This document shows, one piece after another, positions 46,601 through 54,862 of a stretch of DNA of 64,000 nt. This DNA comes from Paraburkholderia sp. IMGN_8 (GTDB lineage Bacteria > Pseudomonadota > Gammaproteobacteria > Burkholderiales > Burkholderiaceae): the NCBI RefSeq assembly GCF_038050405.1, contig NZ_CP150900.1, positions 1,302,001 through 1,366,000 of the forward strand, given 5' to 3'. The notes under the pieces are model-generated. The model was not told where the DNA came from. It saw nothing but the letters and a program-made list of their open reading frames with translations, and did no database searches. Every line of letters begins with the position of its first letter. The first letter of the stretch is position 1. The translations under genes were made by a program, and so were the position numbers.

Positions 46601-46884
46601 GTTGATTCTCCATCAATCGTTGCAAACATCCCGACTGGTAACCCACGTTCGTAGTGTCAGGACCGTGAAAATTTCGGTACCTTATCGAAAATTGCGCCGT
46701 GTAAACAACTAGATAGGATGACTAAAAATGGTCCAAGCCGCCTAACTAGCGCAGGTACTCATCGACGTTGATCTGATCGACATCATGAATCGCATGTCCG
46801 ACGCGCTCACCTTCGACGCGGGAGACGTTTTACGGAACCACTGTGACGCTAGCGTGTCATCATGGCGATAAGGATAGAAATGTA

Positions 46885-46900
46885 GTCGTCATGTGACGAC
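46885..46900. promoter_or_regulatory. perfect operator matching the tetR upstream sites
   Basis: GTCGTCATGTGACGAC, a perfect 7-2-7 inverted repeat. Twelve consecutive bases are identical to the sites before both tetR copies (26518 and 49959), and the following A/T-rich stretch is also similar. A TetR protein of that pair is the best candidate binder. Confidence 0.55.
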
Positions 46901-47016
46901 ATTTTATTGCGCTGATGCGCACTCTGTTTGCAGGCGTCAAATCCCCGAGAAACGGTGACTGGATGTCGTTTGGATGTGACTTCAGCATGAAATATGCATA
47001 ATAGTGTACGATTGAT

Positions 47017-47032
47017 ATCGTCAGATGACGAT
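47017..47032. promoter_or_regulatory. second perfect TCGTCA-type palindrome
   Basis: ATCGTCAGATGACGAT, a perfect 7-2-7 inverted repeat with the same TCGTCA/TGACGA core as the 46885 site, 116 bases further along. Same architecture, different spacer, so probably a second binding site. Confidence 0.45.
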
Positions 47033-47152
47033 CACTGATTGGGCTGACGAATGGTAGCCGGGGTTCGACGAAAGCTTAGGCGCCGCCGTGTTCCTATCGC
47101 GCATATGCTGGCGAGAGGAAGGTGCGGATATGCATTGGTAGCGTGGGTCACA

Positions 47153-47179
47153 CGTCATCTCAGTCGCGCTGAGATGACG
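47153..47179. repeat. 11-5-11 perfect inverted repeat upstream of the phosphoesterase
   Basis: Arms CGTCATCTCAG and CTGAGATGACG around TCGCG, about 125 bases before the phosphoesterase start. The ends again carry CGTCA/TGACG. It may be a regulator site or a stem in the leader RNA; no T run follows, so it is not a normal terminator. Confidence 0.5.
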
Positions 47180-47305
47180 AATCCGATGGAAGATGACGAA
47201 CTCGTAATCGTCGCTTAACAGTCACGACACCGGTGCAAGCGAGAATGGGCGTGTTCCGTTCGAAATGCGATGCATTGGGAAACACTTCAATAGGTAGACA
47301 TAGAC

Positions 47306-48949
47306 ATGATGTTCGTTCGTCGGCAATTTCCCTTGGCAACTGCACTAGCGCTTTGCCTGTCTATCTCGCTCGGAGCGTATGGTGAGACCGGCGTCACATC
47401 GAGCGTCGCAACTGCCTCGGTACCGCGGCCCCGGGATGGAGTGCAGACGGCTACCCCGATCAAACATCTTGTCGTGATATTTGGCGAGAACGTTTCGTTC
47501 GATCACTACTTTGGAACATATCCGAATGCGCTGAACCCGGCCGGTGAGCCGACCTTCAGCGCATTGCCCAATACGCGACGGATCAACGGGCTACTGGACG
47601 GGCTACTCAGGTCCAATCCGAATTCGACGAACGCCGCCAACGGCTCCGACGCCGCAGATCCATTCCGTCTCGATCGCTCGCAGGCGCTTACGGCTTCACA
47701 AGATCACGCCTACAAGCCGGAGCAATTGGCATTCGATAATGGCGCGATGGACCTGTTTCCGAAATACACCGGCCGCACCTCGGCAACAGGCGGCTCGAGT
47801 GCCTTGTACACAAAGGGGCTCGTGATGGGGTATTACGACGGCAACACCGTTACCGCGCTGTGGAACTATGCGCAACATTTCGCGCTAAACGACAACTCGT
47901 TCGACACGACGTTTGGCCCATCCACGCCTGGCGCGCTGAACCTGATCTCCGGGCAGACGAATGGGGCGACGGTGGCGACCACCATGAATACGAACAATCG
48001 GAACCTCGTCAGCGACGGCGCCGACGGCCTGACAGTCGTCGGTGACCTCGATCCGACGGGCGATGTCTGCTCCAAGGGCACGACAATCAGTATGCAGGGG
48101 AAGAATGTCGGCGACCTGCTGAACGCGAAGAATATTTCGTGGGGCTGGTTTGAAGGTGGCTTTGACCTCAGCGCGAGGAATGCGAACGGAACGACAGGCT
48201 GCGCGCGTAGCTCACATTCGCCGGTGGTGCAGGGCTATAAGGTTGACTACGTGCCGCACCATCAGCCGTTCCAGTATTACGCGTCCACCGCTAATCCGAA
48301 GCACGAGCGTCCCGCGTCCGTTGCGGCAATCGGCACCAGTAGCGACGGCGGCGCAAACCATCAATACGACATCGACGACTTCTACGCGGCGGTGAGCGCG
48401 GGGAATTTTCCTGCCGTCAGTTTTCTTAAGGCGCCGGCGTACCAGGATGCACACGCGGGCAATTCGGACCCGCTCGATGAGCAGGCGTTCGTGACGAAGG
48501 TAATCAACTTTCTCCAGCAACAGGACGACTGGAAGAGCACGGCGGTCGTGCTCGCCTACGACGATTCGGACGGCTGGTATGACCATGTATCTCACGTCGT
48601 CAACGGATCGACAAGCACGCAGGACGCCCTCAACGGTCCGAATACTTGCGGCCGAGGCACACCGCTCGATGGGCTAACAGGTGTACCGGTGCAGGGCCGC
48701 TGCGGGTATGGTCCGCGTCTCCCGCTGCTTGTGGTCTCGCCGTACGCGAAGGCAAACTATATCGATCATACGCTGACCGACCAAACTTCCGTTCTTCGCT
48801 TCATCGAAGACAACTGGCTGAACGGGGCGCGCGTTGGGCAAGGTTCATTCGATGTCATGGCCGGCGCAATCAATAACATGTTCGACTTCGGCTCGCCTCA
48901 GAACTCCAAGTTGTTTCTTGACACAGTGACCGGCCAGCCACTGCGCTAG
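47306..48949 (+). CDS. secreted phosphoesterase (AcpA/phospholipase C family)
   Basis: 547 residues. Signal peptide (FPLATALALCLSISLGAYG), then the metal-dependent phosphoesterase fold: IKHLVVIFGENVSFDHYFGTYP at about 52-72 holds the N-terminal metal Glu/Asn and the FDHYFG motif; later metal residues lie in AYDDSDGWYDHVSH. AcpA proteins hydrolyse phosphomonoesters; PLC relatives cleave phospholipids. ATG 47306 or 47309. It is divergent from the TonB receptor, which may import its products. Confidence 0.9.
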   Translation: MMFVRRQFPLATALALCLSISLGAYGETGVTSSVATASVPRPRDGVQTATPIKHLVVIFGENVSFDHYFGTYPNALNPAGEPTFSALPNTRRINGLLDGLLRSNPNSTNAANGSDAADPFRLDRSQALTASQDHAYKPEQLAFDNGAMDLFPKYTGRTSATGGSSALYTKGLVMGYYDGNTVTALWNYAQHFALNDNSFDTTFGPSTPGALNLISGQTNGATVATTMNTNNRNLVSDGADGLTVVGDLDPTGDVCSKGTTISMQGKNVGDLLNAKNISWGWFEGGFDLSARNANGTTGCARSSHSPVVQGYKVDYVPHHQPFQYYASTANPKHERPASVAAIGTSSDGGANHQYDIDDFYAAVSAGNFPAVSFLKAPAYQDAHAGNSDPLDEQAFVTKVINFLQQQDDWKSTAVVLAYDDSDGWYDHVSHVVNGSTSTQDALNGPNTCGRGTPLDGLTGVPVQGRCGYGPRLPLLVVSPYAKANYIDHTLTDQTSVLRFIEDNWLNGARVGQGSFDVMAGAINNMFDFGSPQNSKLFLDTVTGQPLR

Positions 48950-49606
48950 TCGATGGGTGTGTCGATGGCGGTTACAACGAAGCTCGCCGTAGCGTCGCCA
49001 TCCCAGCGTGTTGCATGATGTCTACGAGGACACTCTCGATTCGGCAACGCGAGCCGCCACCTGACGATTGTGCGCGCCACGCTCGACCAGGCGTTCCTTC
49101 ACTCTGAGTTGCGTGGCGTCGATGTGCGGGTTGCGTGGGCGCAGTTTTATCTCTCCATTTATCACGAGACTTAGCAGCACTATGAAAGTCTTGCGAAAAC
49201 ACCGGGGAAAGCGCGCTTGCAAAAGAAGTTGACGCGGGCGTCAGGCATTCGACCAACGCGTGTCTTTCCCGACGATGCCCGACAGCAAGATCGTCACGCC
49301 TGCGGCAAGTTGGCTGCGCCCTCAAAACGCTTAGCCACGGCTGATCCAACTCACATTTGTTGATTAGGATGGGAAACTAATGCTGCGCATCGTCGTGAGC
49401 GGAAAAGCTATCGACGACTAAAGCCAGGGAAAGCGCGATTTCTTTCTGCGCGTTGCTGTGGTGCTCGACTCCGCACGAGTGAAGGCGTGCCCGGTGGCGA
49501 GTTTAGAGATGAAGGTAGAGAGGAAGTACATGAATGGAGGGTTCCGGTTTAAATATCTGGCCTATGTGAGAAGCGGCCTGTCGGTAAGTCACTTCATCGT
49601 GCAGTA
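48950..49606. other. decayed stretch without an intact gene
   Basis: Frames are short and change repeatedly; parts look like broken coding sequence on both strands, but no family could be named. It joins the phosphoesterase gene to IS6 debris at 49607. Confidence 0.35.
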
Positions 49607-49783
49607 AGCAGGGCCACTCGAAACGGCGGGCACCACGGTTTCCGTGAAGCCCAGTTCCACAAAGTCGAATTGTCCTTTGCGGATGCGGTGCGCCGGCTCG
49701 GCGCCGGCAATGACCACTGTCGCGTTGCTGAACCGTTTGAAGCCGAACATGACAGACTGGCGGGTTGACAAAGACATGGGCAA
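49607..49783 (-). pseudogene. IS6/IS240-type transposase, C-terminal fragment
   Basis: The minus strand reads RQSVMFGFKRFSNATVVIAG, AEPAHRIRKGQFDFVEL and TVVPAV, the usual end of IS26/IS240 transposases (MLGFKRFRTAAVTIAGIELMHRIRKGQ). The catalytic core is missing. This is a different member of the family from the complete element at 13719. Confidence 0.7.
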
Positions 49784-49958
49784 AGAACCGGAAGCGGGTT
49801 GATCGACAGACCCGCAGACACCGCCGGTTGACGTGCATGCGGCCGTCAGCAGTCAAAGATGGGGCTCGCTTCGCGACAGCCTGAGACGGACTTGGCTATG
49901 CCGGGTGGCAGGCGGGGCTGCTTTTCACGCCCTGGCGATGTACTCTATCAAATCATAA

Positions 49959-49974
49959 GTCGTCATGTGAAGAT
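49959..49974. promoter_or_regulatory. inverted-repeat operator in front of tetR copy 2
   Basis: GTCGTCATGTGAAGAT, the same site as at 26518 with the last base changed. It lies 31 bases before ATG 50006, the ancestral start of the second tetR copy. Confidence 0.55.
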
Positions 49975-50024
49975 ATATTTGTTAAATGATAGGCACGGGG
50001 GAGTCATGAAGGCGACGCCCAGGC

Positions 50025-50726
50025 ATGTTGCGGAACCCGGTCGCGGGCCGGGGAAGCTCGGGCCCCGGTCAAGCGGCCGGTGAAAGAGGCGCCGCAGGGC
50101 GTGCCGAGCGTCAAGCACGCGTGCTGGCCAAGGCTGCCGAGTATTTCGTGGAGCACTGGCTGAACGCACAAACCCGCGCGATTGTGGATGTGTGCGGTGT
50201 CTCGCGACGCTTGCTGTATAGCCTGTTCGCCAGCAAGGCCGCTTTGATCGACGTGGTTTATCGGCACGAGATCGTCGGGACCTTCAAGGTAATGTGGTTT
50301 GTTCAATTGAAAGGCCGCAGTGTGCCGATTGAAGGTAGGCTCAATACGTTTTGTCGCGAGTATTACGTCACCTTGCTGACGCGGCGTTGGCTGAGGCTGT
50401 TTCTCTATTCCTCGCTTGAAGACATGAAGATGGCGCCGACCTATGCCAACGCTGTTGTGACGCATGCGCTTGAGATCATCGTCTTGGAGGCGGCGTACGA
50501 ATTGGGCCGCAGCGCGCCCTCCGATCCGGCGCACCTGACAGAGTTGGGCTGGCTGCTGCACGGGGCGGTGTCGCACCTCGCGATTCGCCACCGTATCTAC
50601 TCGAACGACAATACGATGCCTTCCGGTGCCGTGATTGCGATGCACGTTCGTGCCTTTCTGACTGGCATGGGGCGTGCAACGGTACTTGCTGCGCCGCGGT
50701 CTGTTTGTGAGGTAATCAATGATTGA
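50025..50726 (+). CDS. TetR-family regulator, copy 2 (N terminus frameshifted)
   Basis: Paralogue of the 26566 gene: AERQARVLAKAAEYFVEHWL, TRAIVDVCGVSRRLLYSLF and the whole ligand domain align. The original start ATG 50006 (MKATPRHVAEPG) runs into a stop at 50081 because about 17 bases were inserted after GGTCGCGGGCCG and about 7 deleted just before GCCGAGCGT. A new ATG at 50025 opens the frame that contains the full HTH, so a protein with a changed 35-residue tail could still be made, with no good ribosome site. The C terminus also differs from copy 1 (last about 20 residues). It overlaps the next gene by 8 bases. Confidence 0.7.
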   Translation: MLRNPVAGRGSSGPGQAAGERGAAGRAERQARVLAKAAEYFVEHWLNAQTRAIVDVCGVSRRLLYSLFASKAALIDVVYRHEIVGTFKVMWFVQLKGRSVPIEGRLNTFCREYYVTLLTRRWLRLFLYSSLEDMKMAPTYANAVVTHALEIIVLEAAYELGRSAPSDPAHLTELGWLLHGAVSHLAIRHRIYSNDNTMPSGAVIAMHVRAFLTGMGRATVLAAPRSVCEVIND

Positions 50727-51321
50727 AGCTGATTTGGTCGACAAGATGGTGGCGTGGCGTCGTGCACTGCATGCGCACCCCGAGACCGCATTCGAAGAAG
50801 TCTCGACGGCGCGGCTGGTGGCATCGGCGCTGCGCGACTACGGTTTTGAAGTGACCGAGGGCGTCGGCAAAACCGGTGTGGTCGGTACGCTGCGAAGGGG
50901 GAGCGGTCCTGCGCTCGGATTGCGTGCGGATATGGATGCGCTGCCGATGGTGGAGTACAACGAATTCGAGCACCGTTCGCAACACAGCGGAAAAATGCAT
51001 GCGTGTGGTCACGACGGCCACACCGCGATGCTGCTGGGCGCCGCCGCTTCGTTAAGCCGCGATACCGGTTGGCACGGTACGGCTCGCGCGACCGTCGGCG
51101 CGGCGAAGGTGACGTTAGGCTGTAAGCCGTCGATGGCCCCGGAAGACTTCGCGTTCATGGCGCAGGCCAAGCCGGGTGCGTATGTATGGATGAGGGTCGA
51201 CGGGCCCGAGCCTGGCGCTCCGCTTCACAACCCGCACTACGACTTCAACGACGACGCATTGGCTACCGGTGCGTCGTATTGGGTGAACGTCGTGAAGGCG
51301 TTTGGCGCTGCGCGCGTGTGA
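50719..51321 (+). pseudogene. M20-family amidohydrolase with internal deletion
   Basis: 200 residues instead of about 390. Residues 1-121 are the N-terminal metallopeptidase half (LGLRADMDALPM, KMHACGHDGHT); at DTGWHGT the sequence jumps in frame to the C-terminal end (LGCKPSMAPEDFAFMAQAKPG, HNPHYDFND). The catalytic PAEEG segment and the dimerisation domain are missing, so hydrolysis is not expected. The closest intact relatives are hippurate hydrolase-like enzymes. It starts inside the tetR copy 2 gene, so the regulator probably controlled it. Confidence 0.8.
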
Positions 51322-51355
51322 ACCCTCGAGACTGTCCTGTGCGGCTGCGTGGTCT

Positions 51356-51384
51356 GTAAGGGCTGCGCGGCGCCGAGCCCTTAC
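51356..51384. terminator. hairpin between convergent genes
   Basis: Nine-pair perfect stem GTAAGGGCT/AGCCCTTAC (51356-51364 with 51376-51384) between the M20 remnant and the DeoR gene that point at each other. No long T run, so it is a weak or bidirectional terminator. Confidence 0.5.
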
Positions 51385-51388
51385 GACA

Positions 51389-52189
51389 CTATGACTTTCC
51401 GTGAGGCGGAGACTGGCCCGCCTGCTGCGACGCGGTTTCGATCGTCACTTCGCCGTGCAGCAGGAACGTTGCCAATTCCGGCGCGCCCGGTTGAGCATCG
51501 GTCACCAGGGTCCAGTCGCGCTCGAGTGGTGTCCAGTGCTGCTGGCTCGCGCGATCCAGTTTGTGCGACGTCACCAGCACGAAAACGCTGGCCGCCTGCC
51601 TGATGATGCATTCCTTCAGATAGGCCTGCTCGGCGGTCGCCTCGCAGAGCCCACGGCCGGCGACTACACCGTCCGCGCCAAGGAACGCCTTGTCGACGGA
51701 CAGGCGGTTTAACGCGATCTGCGCGAGCGGCCCGAGTGTGCTCATGCTCGAGGGCCGTAGATCGCCGCCGATCAACGTGACCGGGACCTCGCTCGATGCA
51801 AGCAGGCCGATTGCCAGCAGGTTGTTAGTGACCACGCGAATATCGCGGCGGCCGGCCAGCAGCCGGGCCAATGCAGCGGTGGTGGTGCCGCCGTCGAGAA
51901 AGATGGTATCGCCGTCCTGGACGTGGCTCACCGCCACCTGCGCGATCGCATCCTTCTGCTCGCGGAAGCTTTCGCGCCGCAGATCGAGCGACTCCTCGGG
52001 TTCGTGAATCCCCACCGAGGCGGCCGCGCCCCCGTACGTGCGCACGACGAGCCGTTCGTCGGCGAGCGCGCGCAGGTCGCGACGCACGGTTGCTTCGGAC
52101 ATGCCGAAATGCTCGCAAAGGGCGCCTACGTCGTTCATGCCGGACAGGACGGCCTTCAGCATCGCCTCGCGGCGGTTCGTAACTTTCAT
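51389..52189 (-). CDS. DeoR-family transcriptional regulator
   Basis: 266 residues from ATG 52189 (MKVTNRREAMLKAVLSG). N-terminal DeoR HTH (GALCEHFGMSEATVRRDLRAL, then RLVVRTYGGA) and a C-terminal sugar-phosphate-sensing domain with DGDTIFLDGGTTTAALARLL and VTNNLLAIGLL. The ORF extends upstream to 52267 without family support. It is divergent from the kdgT operon with a 334-base gap that contains a perfect palindrome, so it probably represses that operon in response to a phosphorylated intermediate. Confidence 0.92.
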   Translation of the reverse strand: MKVTNRREAMLKAVLSGMNDVGALCEHFGMSEATVRRDLRALADERLVVRTYGGAAASVGIHEPEESLDLRRESFREQKDAIAQVAVSHVQDGDTIFLDGGTTTAALARLLAGRRDIRVVTNNLLAIGLLASSEVPVTLIGGDLRPSSMSTLGPLAQIALNRLSVDKAFLGADGVVAGRGLCEATAEQAYLKECIIRQAASVFVLVTSHKLDRASQQHWTPLERDWTLVTDAQPGAPELATFLLHGEVTIETASQQAGQSPPHGKS

Positions 52190-52346
52190 GGTGATAGAGG
52201 GTAACGGGTCGTCCGAATGGTGCGCGCAATGGAGAGGAAAGGCGTCAACGGGCGTAAGTGTAATCAAACCAGTTGCCAGGGCAACGCCGGGGTGGGGCGC
52301 GCCGCACCCGCGGCGTCGTCACGGTACGCAAGTGTTTTAGCCTATT

Positions 52347-52363
52347 TTGATCGATTCGATCAA
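52347..52363. promoter_or_regulatory. candidate DeoR operator
   Basis: TTGATCGATTCGATCAA is a perfect 17-base palindrome in the gap (52190-52523) between the DeoR gene and the kdgT operon. Related half sites (ATGATCGAATAAGTCAA near 52470 and ATGATTGCATCGATCAT at 52491-52507) follow closer to the kdgT start, a layout typical for cooperative repressors. Nothing else is recognised in the gap. Confidence 0.55.
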
Positions 52364-52523
52364 TTTTGGCTCGCATCCCGCCTGGAACGCCGTATTGCGG
52401 CGAATCTATTAACCCCACGACTGACTGGTGATTGGATTGCACATAGTCGTTTCGTCACGTACACTCAGAATGATCGAATAAGTCAATTTTATGATTGCAT
52501 CGATCATTTGCAAACAGGAGACA

Positions 52524-53522
52524 ATGATGGCCCAACTTCCTATCAAGCGCGCGATCGAACGCGTCCCGGGCGGGATGATGATCGTCCCGCTACTGTTCGG
52601 CGCACTGATCGCCACCTTCTTGCCGAACATGCCGAAGTTCTTCGGCTCGTTCACGAATGCGCTGTTTACCGGTGCATTGCCGATCCTCGCCGTGTTCTAT
52701 GTGTGCATGGGTTCGTCGATCGATGTGAAAGCAACGCCTTATCTGCTCAAGAAGGGCGGGGCGCTATTCGCGGCCAAGGTTGGGTCGGCGATTCTGGTGG
52801 GTGTCGTGCTGGGCCACTTCCTGGGTGAGCAGCCGGTTTCGTCCGGGCTGTTCGCGGGAATGTCGACGCTAGCGGTGGTCGCCGCGATGAACGACACGAA
52901 CGGCGGCCTGTACATGGCGTTGATGGGTCAATATGGCAAGTCTGAAGACGTCGGCGCTTACACGATCATGTCGCTCGAATCCGGCCCGTTCCTTACGATG
53001 GTCACGCTCGGCGTGGCCGGGCTGTCGGCGTTTCCGTGGCAGACGCTGGTCGGCAGTATCCTGCCGCTCGCGGCCGGCATGCTGCTCGGCAATCTGGACC
53101 GTGAGATGCGCAACTTTCTCGGCCGCGCTGTGCCTGTGATGATTCCGTTCTTCGCCTTGGCGCTGGGCGCGAGCCTCGACCTGCACAAAGTATGGCAGGC
53201 CGGCTTGCTCGGCATGGGCCTCGGCGTCGCGGTGGTGATCGTGACCGGCATCCCCCTGTATTTGACCGATCGGCTAACCGGCGGCACGGGTGTCGCAGGC
53301 GTGGCGGCAGCCAACACGGCAGGCAACGGCGCGGCTGTGCCGGCGCTGATTGCAGCGGCCAACCCGGTCTATGCAGAGGCCGCGAAGAGCGCGACCTTGC
53401 TGGTCGCCTCGTGCGTCGTCGTGACTGCGATCGTGTCGCCGATTCTCACTGCGGCCGTCGCAAAGCGGGTCGGCAAGCACGCCGACGCCAGCCGCGCTGC
53501 TGCCTTGGAGGCAACCCGGTGA
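52524..53522 (+). CDS. KdgT-family 2-keto-3-deoxygluconate-type permease
   Basis: 332-residue inner-membrane protein with about ten hydrophobic segments, the KdgT family start ([21 protein letters not shown]) and [19 protein letters not shown]. KdgT proteins are proton symporters for sugar acids. AGGAG is 5 bases before ATG 52524. It overlaps the kinase gene by GTGA. In operons with a DUF1537 kinase and PdxA2 such permeases import four-carbon acid sugars, so the KDG specificity of the name should not be assumed. Confidence 0.9.
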   Translation: MMAQLPIKRAIERVPGGMMIVPLLFGALIATFLPNMPKFFGSFTNALFTGALPILAVFYVCMGSSIDVKATPYLLKKGGALFAAKVGSAILVGVVLGHFLGEQPVSSGLFAGMSTLAVVAAMNDTNGGLYMALMGQYGKSEDVGAYTIMSLESGPFLTMVTLGVAGLSAFPWQTLVGSILPLAAGMLLGNLDREMRNFLGRAVPVMIPFFALALGASLDLHKVWQAGLLGMGLGVAVVIVTGIPLYLTDRLTGGTGVAGVAAANTAGNGAAVPALIAAANPVYAEAAKSATLLVASCVVVTAIVSPILTAAVAKRVGKHADASRAAALEATR

Positions 53523-54862
53523 GCAACACGAGCATTCTGATCATCGCCGACGACCTGTCCGGCGCCGCCGACTGCGCGATTGCGTTTGCGGGCGCGGGGC
53601 GCAGTACGGCGGTCACGCTGAACGCGTCGCGCGCGATGGGCGCGGCGGAGGTGATCGCGGTGGACACGGACACGCGCCGCATGCCGCCGGCCGAAGCGGC
53701 GCACTGCACCCGCGCCGCGTGGCTGGCGCAGCGCCGGCCGGGGCGGCGTCTGTACAAGAAAATCGATTCGACCTTACGCGGTAACTGGGCTGCGGAAGTA
53801 GCCGCGTTGCAGCCGCTCGCGGGCCTCGCCATCGTCGCCACGGCCTTTCCTGCCACCGGGCGCACCGTGCGTGAGGGCCGCGTATTCGTGCGCGGCGTGC
53901 CGCTCGAAAACACGGAAACGTGGAAGCTCGAACATGCCGCGCGTTCCGCAGACCTCAACGCCATGGTCGAGGCGGTCGGCTTGCGTACCGCACCGTTGGG
54001 TGTCGACGCGCTGCGTGGCGATCCCGCAGCGTTGCGTGATGCCATTGCCGCGGAGGCGAGCAGCGGCGCGCAGGCGCTCATCGTCGATGCGGAAACAGAT
54101 GCGGATTTGAGGGCGCTCGCGCAGGCGACGGCGTCGATGGACGAAGCCCTGTTCTGGGTTGGCTCAGGCGGTCTGGCTCGCGAACTGGCGTCGTTGAGCG
54201 ACCTGTTCGATGTTGCCACGGAAGCCGCGCAAGACGTGCCGGTGGAGCCGGAGCAGCAGAGAAGCGCGATCCTGATTCTGGTGGGCAGCCTGTCGGCCGT
54301 CTCGGAACAGCAATGCGCGATGCTGCGCGAGCGTGCGGGTGTTGGGGAGCTGATCGTGCCGCCGGTCGTGCTGCGTGCGGGCGAGCTTCATCTGGAGTGG
54401 GCTGGCTGGCAAGCGCGCGTCGGCGCGCATCTGAGCGCGCACACCGACTTGCTGGTGCGAATTGGTCGCGACGATCTGTTCGATCCCGCCGAGGGCGCCC
54501 AATTGTCGGCGACGCTCGCTTCGCTCGTGGCACCGTTTTTCACGCATCTGAGCGGCTTGATCGCGACGGGCGGCGAAACCGCGCGCGCAATGCTCCGTAC
54601 AGCCGGCATCGACAGCCTGCAATTGCTTTCGGAAATCGAGCCGGGCGTGGCGGTGGGCCGCCCGCACGACAACCCGCGCCTCACCGTCGTCACCAAAGCC
54701 GGCGCCTTTGGCAGCGAGCACGCGCTGTATGGCGCCTACCTTCATCTGCGGGGCACACCGGAGTTCGCTTACAGCGAGTCCGGATCGACTCACCCGAGCG
54801 GCACAACGATATCTTCGTCGGCGCGCGAAACGAACCAACGTCATTCAGGCAAAACATCATGA
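53519..54862 (+). CDS. four-carbon acid sugar kinase (DUF1537), DtnK-like
   Basis: 447 residues from GTG 53519. N-terminal DUF1537 domain ([29 protein letters not shown]) and C-terminal nucleotide-binding domain ([26 protein letters not shown]). The family phosphorylates D-threonate, D-erythronate or related acids at the 4-OH (shown for other members, Zhang et al.). The next gene, a PdxA2-type dehydrogenase, would oxidise and decarboxylate the 4-phosphate to dihydroxyacetone phosphate. It overlaps both neighbours by 4 bases. Confidence 0.9.
   Translation: MSNTSILIIADDLSGAADCAIAFAGAGRSTAVTLNASRAMGAAEVIAVDTDTRRMPPAEAAHCTRAAWLAQRRPGRRLYKKIDSTLRGNWAAEVAALQPLAGLAIVATAFPATGRTVREGRVFVRGVPLENTETWKLEHAARSADLNAMVEAVGLRTAPLGVDALRGDPAALRDAIAAEASSGAQALIVDAETDADLRALAQATASMDEALFWVGSGGLARELASLSDLFDVATEAAQDVPVEPEQQRSAILILVGSLSAVSEQQCAMLRERAGVGELIVPPVVLRAGELHLEWAGWQARVGAHLSAHTDLLVRIGRDDLFDPAEGAQLSATLASLVAPFFTHLSGLIATGGETARAMLRTAGIDSLQLLSEIEPGVAVGRPHDNPRLTVVTKAGAFGSEHALYGAYLHLRGTPEFAYSESGSTHPSGTTISSSARETNQRHSGKTS

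Larger units (their letters stand above)
46601..47305. promoter_or_regulatory. 705-bp divergent regulatory region with palindromes
   Basis: No gene. It separates the TonB receptor from the phosphoesterase and is AT-richer than its surroundings. Three exact inverted repeats built on TGACGA/TCGTCA-like arms stand at 46885-46900, 47017-47032 and 47153-47179, plus a further half site near 47192. It most likely contains both promoters. No clear Pho box was found. Confidence 0.6.

Noticed and set aside
46601..47305. Pho box for the phosphoesterase
   Set aside because: No pair of CTGTCAT-like repeats at 11-base spacing was found; TGACGA-type repeats were the only clear pattern.
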